From contig ONAB01000030.1 in assembly GCA_900315705.1 (NCBI GenBank), positions 1 to 32,021 on the forward strand: a stretch of DNA of 32,021 nt, in the 5' to 3' direction. The notes under the pieces were generated by a model. That model did no database searches. It saw only the letters and a program-made list of their open reading frames with translations, and was not told where the DNA came from. Made by a program: the position numbers and the translations under genes. This DNA is from an uncultured Bacteroidales bacterium (lineage in GTDB: Bacteria; Bacteroidota; Bacteroidia; Bacteroidales; WCHB1-69). This document shows positions 1-9,384 of the stretch, one piece after another; the first letter of the stretch is position 1; each line of letters begins with the position of its first letter.

Positions 1-3000
1 TCGGTCACGGCGTTGTGGGTGCCGTGGTTGATGGTCAGATGCAAAGTATCAACGCTGGCGCAGCCGTCGGCGTTGGTGTAGTCGTGGGTGTAGGTTCCCG
101 AGGTGGTGTAGGTCTGGCCGTTGCCGTTCGTCCAGGTGAAGCTCTCGCAGGCGGTCTCGGTCACGGCGTTGTGCGTGCCGTGGTTGATGGTCAGATGCAG
201 GGTGTCAACGCTGGCGCAACCGTCGGCATTGGTGTAGTCGTGGGTGTAGGTTCCCGAGGTGGTGTAGGTCTGGCCGTTGCCGTTTGTCCAGGTGAAACTT
301 TCGCAGGCGGTCTCGGTCACAGCGTTGTGGGTGCCGTGGTTGATGGTCAGATGCAAAGTATCAACGCTGGCGCAGCCGTCGGCGTTGGTGTAGTCGTGGG
401 TGTAGGTGCCCGAGGTGGTGTAGGTTTGGCCGTCACCGTTCGTCCAGGTGAAGCTCTCGCAGGCGGTCTCAGTCACGGCGTTGTGCGTGCCGTGGTTGAT
501 GGTCAGATGCAAGGTGTCAACGCTGGCGCAACCGTCGGCGTTGGTGTAGTCGTGGGTGTAGGTGCCCGAGGTGGTGTAGGTCTGGCCGTCACCGTTCGTC
601 CAGGTGAAGCTCTCGCAGGCGGTCTCGGTCACGGCGTTGTGTGTGCCGTGGTAGATGGTCAGATGCAGGGTGTCCACGCTGGCGCAGCCGTCGGCGTTGT
701 TGTAGTCGTGAGTGTAGGTTCCCGAGGCGGTGTAGGTCTGGCCGTTGCCGTTCGTCCAGGTGAAGCTCTCGCAGGCGGTCTCGGTCACGGCGTTGTGCGT
801 GCCGTGGTAGATGGTCAGATGCAGGGTGTCCACGCTGGCGCAACCGTCGGCGTTGGTGTAGTCGTGAGTGTAGGTGCCCGAGGTGGTGTAGGTCTGGCCG
901 TCACCGTTCGTCCAGGTGAAGCTTTCGCAGGCGGTCTCGGTCACGGTGTTGTGGGTGCCGTGGTAGATGGTCAGATGCAGGGTATCCACACTGGCGCAAC
1001 CGTCGGCGTTGGTGTAGTCGTGGGTGTAGGTTCCCGAGGCGGTGTAGGTCTGGCCGTTGCCGTTCGTCCAGGTGAAGCTTTCGCAGGCAGTCTCGGTCAC
1101 GGCGTTGTGTGTGCCGTGGTTGATGGTCAGGTGCAGGGTGACTGTAGAGTCTGCACCGTGGATGTCCTGATATTGGCGCGGGTAGTCGCCGGATGCCGTA
1201 TATACGACGCCGTCCCACTCGTAAGATTCGCAGGCGGTGACTGCAAATTCATTCGAGGAGGAGTGGAACACCGTCAGATGCAAAGTGTCAATCTGCGTAC
1301 AGCCGTTGTTGTCGAGATGACTGTACTGATAGTCGCCGCTCGTGGTGTAGGTCAGTCCGTTGCCGTTTGCCCAAGTGTAGGTGTCGTAAGCAGTGACGGT
1401 GTAAGCCTGATGTTGCGGCTGGTTGATGGTGAGGTGCAGGGTGACTGTAGAGTCTGCACCGTGGATGTCCTGATATTGACGCGGGTAGTCGCCGGATGCC
1501 GTATATACGATGCCGTCCCACTCGTAGGATTCGCAGGCGGTGACTGCAAATTCATTCGAAGAGGAGTGGAACACCGTCAGATGCAAAGTGTCAACCTGCG
1601 TGCAGCCGTTGCCGTCGAGGTGGCTGTACTGATAGTTGCCGCTCGTGGTGTAGGTCTGTCCGTTACCGTTCGCCCAAGTGTAGGTGTCGTAAGCAGTGAC
1701 GGTGTAAGCCTGATGTTGCGGCTGGTTGATGGTCAGATGCAGGGTCACAAGAGAGTCTGCACCGTGGATGTCCTGATATTGACGCGGGTAGTCGCCGGAT
1801 GCCGTGTACACGATGCCGTCCCACTCGTAGGATTCGCAGGCGGTGACTGCAAATTCATTTGAGGAGGAGTGGAACACCGTCAGATGCAAGGTGTCAACCT
1901 GCGTGCAGCCGTTGTTGTCGGTATGACTGTACTGATAGTCGCCGCTTGTGGTGTAAGTCTGGCCGTCGCCGTTCGCCCAAGTGTAGGTGTCGTAAGCAGT
2001 GACGGTGTAAGCCGTGTGTGCCGGGTTGTTGACCGTCAGGACTAATGTGACCGTGGAGTCGCAGCCGTTGGCCGCGGTGAAGGTCTTAGAATAGCTGCCG
2101 GAGGCATTGTATGGGTCGCCGTTCCAAACGTAAGGCAGTTGGGAGGCGCACACGGCCTCGCTGACCGTGATATTGTAGCTCTGTTTTCCTTTCACCTCGA
2201 AGCTGCCGTATGCTACCACATTGCCGTTTTTAGACACTGACACAGAGTAGGTACCAACGGGAACAGTGATAGATTGGCTCGTCTCGCCAGTGTTCCATAA
2301 GTAGTTGGTTCCCATATTGGTATTGACATACAAAGTGGTAGTCTGGTTCGGACAGATGCTGTCGGCGCCATCGATGAAGAAGTAGGGCGGGACATCAACG
2401 GTGGTGAAGCTCACCTCGTTGCTCCAGTCGCTGTAGCCGTTCGCACCGCAGTTGGCGCGGATCTTGACCGTATAGTTCGTTCCCGGTTCGAGTCCGCCCA
2501 GCAGGTAGGGGTTCTCAGGAACGAGGACGGGGTTGGTTTCGTCGCCGTCGATGCAGACCTGCCATTCGGTGGCGCTGCCGTTCTCGGTCCACGTTAACGT
2601 GGCATTCTCATCGGTGATGTTGCTCGCGGTCAAGTTCGTGGGCGCGGGACAAGTCACAACCGGGGTACTTCCGCTGACCATAAACAGACTGGAGATGGTG
2701 GCACCCGTGCCGCCGCCGATGTAGCCGATAAGCTGTTTCTCGGCGGTAGCAGGGTTGACCAAGTAAATTCCGTTATCACCTGAGGATTCCAACTGTCCCA
2801 TAAGCAATTCGCCAGTATTCATATCAAAGGCTATAACGGGCATAGTGGAGGAAAATCCCAGGTCTCCAACGGGAGTGGTGGTAGCGTTGGTCAGATTCAC
2901 CTGACAGAGATTTCCTGTCATCACATCCGTACAATAGGCGTTGCCATTGTTATCAATGGCAATAGAGAACGCATAATTGTTGAATGTGCCAATCTCTGTG

Positions 3001-6000
3001 ACATCGTTGATACTTGACGGGGCAAAACTCTTCAATTTCACAGTTTGGCTGGGGGTATAAAGAATATAGTAGATACGTCCGTCAACAGGATTGTATGACA
3101 TAGAGGCGATGTTGTTGTTGCCATCAAAATTGGTTGCCACCGTCTCATAAGCACCCATTGTCTTGGTGTTGTTGTCAAGCGGGGCTTTGTATAGGTTGGT
3201 GTTGTCATCGTCGAAGAACCATACTTCGCCGTTGGCGTAAGTGGCAGCCAATACATTCGGGATAACGTTTGAGGCTGCTGACGCATTGGCGGGATCTTGT
3301 GCCGAGAAACTGACAAATTTATTCCGTAAATCGGTGTTGTTAGGACAAGATTGTACGTGTGCGTACCAATTGCCAGTGGATTGGACTTGGGCGAAAGAGG
3401 CGGGAGTGCTCCAGAAACTGTAGTCGCTGCCGCAGTTGGCACGCACCTTTACGTTGTGGAAAACAGTGGAATCAAGTCCTGATAGGGTATAGGGATTCGT
3501 GTTAACACTGATGGGATTGGCTTCGTTGCCGTCAAGGCAAATCTGCCAAGATGTGGCGCTGCCATTCTCCGTCCAACTCACCGTAACCGTTCCTCCGCTA
3601 AAGTTGGAGACGGCAATGTTGCCGGGGGTGGGGCAGGGACTGCTGGCGCAGTTCACCATATATGTGACGGGGGTGAGGAAAGCACCCACACCATTGAGAA
3701 TCTGTAGCCCGTTAGCGTCATATACTCTGTAGGAGATTTCATTAGGATCGTAACCGCTCACCCATTCAAACCTGATTTCGCGGCCGTCGCACACGAAGAG
3801 AGAACCGGAGGCGGAGTCCCCGTATTGGATAGTCCAGGTGTCCAGAACTATATTGCTGGTGACATCCACCACGTTGATGGCGTTGCCGGTCCAGCCGTTA
3901 CCGTAAGAGTCTCCTAACTTATAGGTGATTTCGCACTGGTTTTCAATTGGGCAGGAATTAGTGAAGAAGCTGATGACGTTCCAGTAGCTTTCGCCGTCAG
4001 CACCGCAGTCGGCTTTTACCCGAACGTGGTATTCGGTTTCAGGGGTGAGTCCGGTGAGGAGGTAACTGTTCGTGGTGACGGTCGTGGTAGTGGATCCGGA
4101 GAAGTCAGCAGCAGAGCTGTATTCCACAATCCAGGTATTGGCGTTGTTACTGTTGTCCCAGACGATCTTCGCTTGGTTCATTCCATTTTCGGAAACAGTC
4201 AGATTGGCGGGTTTCGTGCAGTTTGTGCCAAAGTTCAGACGGACACAGTTCTTTTCGTGATTGTAGTCGCCTAAGATACTGTGCGGGAACATCGGGTCGA
4301 AACTGGAACCATCCCGGTAGCCGTATATGGCTTCTATTGCTGAAGTTTGGAAAGTGTAACAGCTCATACCGGTTGCACTGTTGCCCGTTTTGTCATTCAT
4401 AACGAGCAGGAGGTTGTCGGTGCCATTATAGGCGAACGGGACATCGAGCGCAATCTCGGTCCAGGCGCCGGCTGTCAGCTCAATGGGACCGCTAAAGACA
4501 AGGTCGGCGGGGGTCGTGGAAATCCAGTCGAGGTTGTGGTCGAATGCTGATTTGTTCGTGTGTACGATGTACATATCGAAGTTGCGGCTTTGCGTTGTTC
4601 CCGCATTGTAGAAGGAGATGCCGGAAATGGTACCGGTCCGGTTGATTTCCGAAGCCGTATAGATTTGTTGAGAGAAGGAGTAATTGGAACTTGAGTGGCT
4701 CGGCAGGTAGTCACTGCCTCCATTGCAAGTGCCGATTTTAACGATGTTGGGGTTTGCAGGGCAGTTAACCGTGTAAGTGACAGGAGCGATTAAAGTGTCG
4801 CTGCCGCTGAAAAGCGTATCCCCTAAAGCGGAGAAAATCGTGTAAGATGTCTCTTCTGCATAGTAGCCCTTCACCCATTCGAAGCGGATGTCGCGCCCGT
4901 CGCACACGGGCAGAGTACCCAAGAGGGTGTCCCCATCGTTTGTGGTCATAGTCAATGTGCCGATGACGATGTCGGTAGCGACATCCACCACGTTGATGGC
5001 ACAGCCGTTCCAGCCGTCTCCGTAGGTGTCTCCCAACTTGTAGGTGATGGCACATTGGTCGGCGGTGGGACATATCTCGGTATGGAAGCTGCCTTTGGTC
5101 CAGTTACTTTCGCTGTTGGAGCTGCAGACCACTTTTACCCGTACATAGTATAAGGTCTCGGAATTCAGACCGGAGAGCTGGCAGCTGTTTGTGCTGACAT
5201 TTACAGAGGTGGCGCCGCTGAAGTCAGGAACGGTGGCGTATTCCACAACCCAACTGCTGGCATTGCTATCGGCATCCCATTGAAGCGTTGCGCCGTGCAT
5301 TCCGATGGAGGAGATGGTGAGGTTTTCAGGTGCGTAACAAATGTTTGCCGTGCTGCCGACCATAAACATCGCGTGGAACATCGCCGTGGTGTCATCGCCA
5401 ATAAAGCCGATTTCCATTGTTTGCGCTGTGGCGGTATCCATCCAATAAAGCATTTCGCCGGTATTGGCGTATTTGGTGCAGAAAAGCTCGTTAGTGGCTT
5501 GGTCGAAAGCGATGTTTAAGATTTCAGGTGTGTTCCCCACAAGGGTGGTGGTGGCGTCAGTCAGACTGATACGGTATAGATCTTCTGTGTAGGAGTCAAA
5601 GCAGAAGGCCTCGCCTGAACCGTTGATGGTGATTTTTTCGAAATCCTGGGTGTAGTTGCCGATTTCCGTGACCACCTCCGGATTTGACGGGTCGAAACCG
5701 AAGAGTTTGTAATCACCCCTCAAGTAGTATATTTTGCCATCAACAGGATTGTAGGCCATACTGGGTATGTAATCGTTCTCAAAGTTCTCCTTTACGGTTG
5801 CAAAATTGCCGATGGTCTTGGTGTCGTTGTGGAGTTGTGCCCGGTAAAGATTGATATAGGAACTGTTATAGTCGTAGAAACAGCCCCACACGTATCCGTT
5901 GGCGTATGTGAGTGCGACGGGATAGTCGTAGAGGGTCTCCGATGCGGTGTCCGCCGTGTTAAGATTTGGGATGGAGAAACTGATGAATTTCCGTTCCCAT

Positions 6001-7747
6001 TCGGGATGATCCATAATTCCTTGGACGTAGGCGTACCAGTTGGCGTTGGATTGGATGTCAAGAATAGAGAATGTGACGGTGTCCCACACACTTTCGGAAA
6101 CACCGGGGTCGCAGACAGCCTTTACTCGCGCCTCGTAATTTGCATTGCCCAACCCGCTGAGCGTGATGGTGTTGGTTGAGGTGCTGGTCTGCTGCCATAT
6201 TGTGTCGGTAGTCTTCTTGTACTCAACGTTGAAATTCGTGGCACTGCTAGTCCAAGTCAGGGTGACTTCATTATGGTTGGTGGAGGCAGTGAGATTCTTG
6301 GGCTTCGGACAAACGGTGCCGAAGTTCAATTGGATGCAGTTTTTAATGTTCCATAGACTGCCGCCGTATCCGTTTGGTGAAGATGGGTCGAAGTTGACCC
6401 AGCCCATAAGAGAGAGGGCTTGGCTCTCCGTGGTGGGGAAAGTAAAACAGTCCATACCGCTTGACCAGGAGTCGGTGTTGTCGTCCACAACGAGTAGGAG
6501 GTTATCCGTGCCATTGTATTGGAAAGGAACATCGAATTCGATGGAAGTCCATTCTCCAGCCTTCATCTCCACGTTGTCGCTGAACACCCAGTCGGAGGCG
6601 GTAACCGAAACCCAGTCATCATAGCTGAGGAATGACGACTTTGTGGTATGGGCGAGATAGATGTCGAGGGTGCGGGTTTTGGTATCGCCGTTATTGAAGA
6701 ATGAGATGCCGGAGATGTTGCCGCCCGGCCGGCCGATTTCCGCTGCCGTATAGATTTGCTCCGACAGGGAATAATTGTCATCGGAGCTGCTCGGAAGAAG
6801 GCCGTGACTAGTACCTGTGCAGAAACCGATTTCCACAAGGTCGGGGTAGCTTGGCACAGTGTTGACGATCACCTCATTGCACCACTGACTGGTGTCATTG
6901 GCGCCGCAGATGGAACGGACTTTGACCGGATAGTCTGTCCCGGGAGTGAGCCCGTTCAGCGTATAGGAGTTCGTGGTGACAGTGATCGGGTTGGTCTCGT
7001 CGCCGTTGACGCAGACCTGCCATTGGGTGGCGCTACCGCTTTCGGTCCAACTCAGCATGGCGGAAGTCTGGCTGATAATGGAATCGGTAGGGTTGGAGGG
7101 TGGTGGACACGTTGACGTAAAGCCTAACCAAACTTGGTTTTTGTAATAGTCTAAGTCGCCTGTGAGGCTCAAAGAATATATTCGAGAAGTCGGGTCATAG
7201 TCCACGTCGTTACCATAAATTTGAAGGACTTGTGGGTACGAGTAGGAGAAGAAACTTTCGATATTTATCATTGGACCGAAATAATTTCCGGTATTACTGG
7301 CAGGACTTCCAGTATTGTCGTCCACCACAAGCACTAGGTTGTCGATGCCGTTGTACTGGAACGGAACTTGAAGGTCTATCGTTAATTCCCCTCCCGGAAA
7401 AGCGAAAATCCCGCTGTACACACGATCGGCGGTAGTGACAGGCTCCCAGTCTTTGGAATTTTGAAAGGAGGTCTTGTTGGTGTGCACCATATATATATCA
7501 ACATTGCGGGTCGCAGAATACCACGAGCCTTTGAACGTGATACTGTAGATAGTCCCCGCCCGGCCAATTTCCGCTGCCGTGTAGATTTGCTCCGACAAGG
7601 AATAGTTTGCCGCGGTGTATGTCGGCAATGCATTATTAAATTGATTATGGTTGCCGTTGCTGATTTCCACGATGTCTTGCGCCTTGAGCGCGACCGGCAG
7701 AAGTAACAGCACGGCCATTACAAATAAAAGTAGATGTCTTTTCATAA
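1..7747 (-). CDS. Giant secreted modular repeat protein (FN3 and Ig-like repeats), 3' end outside window, start codon region frameshifted
   Basis: An uninterrupted minus-strand frame runs from about 7742 to the left edge (about 2,580 codons) with no stop. The N terminus reads KRHLLLFVMAVLLLLPVALKAQ, a Sec signal peptide. Modules follow in order: a domain with the signature SLSEQIYTAAEIGR (three copies, near 7690, 6850 and 4750); FN3-like units (signature ATxWQVCxDGxETNP) between them; two long domains starting NWYAxVQ (near 6070-5345 and 3380-2670) that look like a propeller-type fold; two domains with GDxYGxGWxGxAINVVDV (near 5085 and 3960); an Ig-like unit near 2395-2190; then 101-aa and 52-aa tandem repeats. 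This fits T9SS-exported adhesin-like surface proteins of Bacteroidota; the sorting domain would lie beyond the window. The plausible ATG at 7745-7747 is followed by six A, which is out of frame with the protein; the next in-frame ATG is 7716-7718. Exact function is unknown. Confidence 0.85.
4..1095 (-). repeat. Seven tandem 156-bp units encoding a 52-aa Ig-like repeat
   Basis: Units begin at 4, 160, 316, 472, 628, 784 and 940, exactly 156 bp apart, and the array continues beyond the left edge. Each encodes 52 residues of the type GTHNAVTETACESFTWTNG followed by QTYTxSGTYTHDY and NADGCASVDTLHLTI. Two conserved Cys per unit (ACES, DGCAS) could form a disulphide. Copies differ mostly by synonymous or conservative changes, suggesting recent expansion or gene conversion. 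Confidence 0.93.
1138..2035 (-). repeat. Three tandem ~303-bp units encoding a 101-aa double repeat
   Basis: The DNA string starting gtgactgtagagtctgcacc recurs at 1138 and 1441, and a diverged copy starts near 1744: a 303-bp period. Each unit carries two related half-units, one with FAVTACESYEWDGIVYTASG and one with YTVTAYDTYTWANG and GCTQVDTLHLTVF. Both half-units are clearly related to the 52-aa repeats next to them, so the whole array evolved from one Ig-like unit. Confidence 0.88.
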
Positions 7748-7782
7748 TTATATTTTTTTTACTAATTTCACAAAAGATTATG

Positions 7783-7814
7783 CAAAAGTAAAAAAAATAA
7801 CAGTGCAAGCCAAA
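7783..7814 (-). promoter_or_regulatory. Bacteroidota-type promoter of the giant surface protein
   Basis: On the minus strand TTTG (7814-7811) is followed after exactly 20 bp by TACTTTTG (7790-7783), matching the Bacteroidota housekeeping consensus TTTG-N19-21-TAnnTTTG. Transcription would start near 7779, leaving a leader of about 32 nt before the ATG at 7747. Confidence 0.75.
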
Positions 7815-7860
7815 ATGATTTATCAATAGTTATAAACAGGAGCGCAAAGGGGGGATTTTG

Positions 7861-7868
7861 TATTTTTG
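7861..7868 (+). promoter_or_regulatory. -7 box of the transposase gene
   Basis: TATTTTTG matches TAnnTTTG and lies 25 bp before the ATG at 7894. No clear TTTG is seen at the -33 position, so the call rests on the -7 box alone. Confidence 0.5.
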
Positions 7869-7893
7869 CGGTTTGAATTAGACGATAGTAAAT

Positions 7894-9048
7894 ATGGTGA
7901 TGACTAACAGATCATATCGCCCTAGAAATCCTGGCCACGACTACTATGGCACAGGCACCTATCTTATCACGTTGGTGGTAAGCGGACGGGAACCTTTGTT
8001 AGGTTGCTTGGGCAATGATGCGACCAATCCCGAAGTGCAGTTGTCGCCTTTGGGCAAAGCGGTGCAACAAGTGTGGAAGCAGACACCTGAGAAACAGGCA
8101 GAACATGGCAACCACGTGGTAGTACACGCCTGTATCTGTATGCCTGACCATTTCCACGGTGTGTTAGAAGTGCTGGAACCGATGCGGTGGAGTTTGGGCG
8201 ACATTGTGCAGGCATTCAAAGCGGCATGCACAAGCCAGTGGCAGTATGCGCAAGGCCTCCTTAATTCCACCAATCGACCGATATCGGTCGATTGGAAAAG
8301 CCCAAGAGTCCCGGATTGGTTGCGGGAGAAAGCCCGGAACCACTATAACGAAGGAACTTTGGTCCGGAGCCTCTCAAAAAAGCAGCGGCAGGAATACTAC
8401 GCCCTTCTAGGCCGTGAACGCCGCCCGCTTTTCGATGACAACTATGACGACACCGTGTGCCTAGATAACCGCCAGCGCGAGGCAATGATCGCTTATGTGC
8501 AAGACAACCCGCGCCGTGCCATTTTGCGACGAACCCTGCCCGATGTGATGCAACGTTGCCTTCACGTGCAGATAGGCGGCCATAGCTACGGCACTTTTGG
8601 TAACCTTTTTCTGTTGCGATGGGCAAACAAGGTGCAGGTGCAGTGCCATCGCAAGCACCCGATTAGCGGCCTGCCATATGAGGAAACTGCCGACTACGCA
8701 AGTCAGCACGCGCAATGGGAAACCGCCATTCTTGATGGCGCCACGGTAATTGTCACCCCCGGTATCTCACGGGGCGAACTGTTAATGAAAAATGAATGCT
8801 TGGAGAAAGGATATCCACTCATCCACATACAGAAAGACCCCATTGGTCCCTATTGGAAACCCGAGCGGCAGCGTTTCGACGCCTGCGCCAACGGAAGTCT
8901 GCTAGTCCTTGCCCCGTGGGAACTAGATAGGATGGATGCCGTGGCCGGAGTGCCTTCCGACACAGACTACAGCCGGTTCCACAATCTGAATCACCTCGCA
9001 GCCGAAATATGCAATTTTTCCGGAAATGCTAAAATAATCAGGAATTAA
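7894..9048 (+). CDS. REP-associated tyrosine transposase (RAYT, Y1/HUH family) with extra C-terminal Rossmann-like domain
   Basis: 384 aa. Residues about 5-220 match the Y1 transposase (TnpA_REP) family: the N-terminal GHDYYGTGTYLITLVV strand, the metal-binding HUH motif HFH at 86-88 within ACICMPDHFHGVL, a helix around IVQAFKAACTSQWQY where the nucleophilic Tyr is expected (Y118 is the candidate), and NYDDTVCLDNRQREAMIAYV with NPRRA at 184-208. Such enzymes cut and join single-stranded DNA at palindromic hairpins. Typical RAYTs are 150-220 aa; here about 160 more residues follow, with ATVIVTPGISRGE, CLEKGYPLIHIQ and GSLLVLAPWE (283-343), which resembles the nucleotide-binding Rossmann fold of DprA/SLOG proteins. 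That assignment is by eye. The gene stands alone, with no flanking inverted-repeat insertion-sequence ends seen. Confidence 0.82.
   Translation: MVMTNRSYRPRNPGHDYYGTGTYLITLVVSGREPLLGCLGNDATNPEVQLSPLGKAVQQVWKQTPEKQAEHGNHVVVHACICMPDHFHGVLEVLEPMRWSLGDIVQAFKAACTSQWQYAQGLLNSTNRPISVDWKSPRVPDWLREKARNHYNEGTLVRSLSKKQRQEYYALLGRERRPLFDDNYDDTVCLDNRQREAMIAYVQDNPRRAILRRTLPDVMQRCLHVQIGGHSYGTFGNLFLLRWANKVQVQCHRKHPISGLPYEETADYASQHAQWETAILDGATVIVTPGISRGELLMKNECLEKGYPLIHIQKDPIGPYWKPERQRFDACANGSLLVLAPWELDRMDAVAGVPSDTDYSRFHNLNHLAAEICNFSGNAKIIRN
8270..8295 (+). repeat. Perfect 26-bp palindrome inside the transposase gene
   Basis: The arm CCAATCGACCGAT (8270-8282) is followed directly by its exact reverse complement (8283-8295). 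It encodes residues TNRPISVDW (126-134), and the reverse strand also encodes NRPISVDW. It sits between the Y1 catalytic helix and the following conserved block, so it may be tolerated as a surface loop. Confidence 0.9.
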
Positions 9049-9384
9049 TATTCTATGTACTATTGCGTGATATTTCAATCGTCTAGAAAATGAGCAGAGA
9101 CTGTTTTTTTTGGATAAACAGATACAGATTGGGACTGTCAGATTTGTGATTGCCGTTCAAGGTTAACAAAAAGAGGGGGGAAAGTGAGACTGCAAATATT
9201 TATTTTAAGTAACATTGTGGTATAGGCGCGTTTTAATGTCGGATGGTTATCCGAGGTGTTTTTCTACAAGTACGGCATATACCATAGCCATCTGAACTGT
9301 AATACTGAATATAAAATTCACAACCAGGGCCGCCACTTCCGTGACAGCCCTGGTTTCATTTACGATTTACGAAGTCGCAAATCG
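9049..9384. other. Intergenic region between convergent transposase gene and gatD
   Basis: 336 bp, AT-rich, without a plausible gene. The only structure seen is the hairpin at 9322-9355. Confidence 0.6.
9322..9355 (-). terminator. Hairpin downstream of gatD, likely terminator
   Basis: AACCAGGGC (9322-9330) pairs perfectly with GCCCTGGTT (9347-9355) across a 16-nt loop. On the minus strand it lies about 30 bp after the gatD stop. The following stretch is only weakly U-rich (TTTTATATT), so termination strength is uncertain. Confidence 0.55.

Noticed and set aside
1-1095. CRISPR-like regularity
   Set aside because: The 156-bp units are contiguous coding repeats without spacers.
15-1862. 615-codon plus-strand open frame
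   Set aside because: It is the antisense of the Ig-like repeat array; the low-complexity Gly/Val product simply mirrors the 156- and 303-bp periods.
8261-8626. Minus-strand frame sharing NRPISVDW with the transposase
   Set aside because: The shared peptide comes only from the palindrome being read on the opposite strand.
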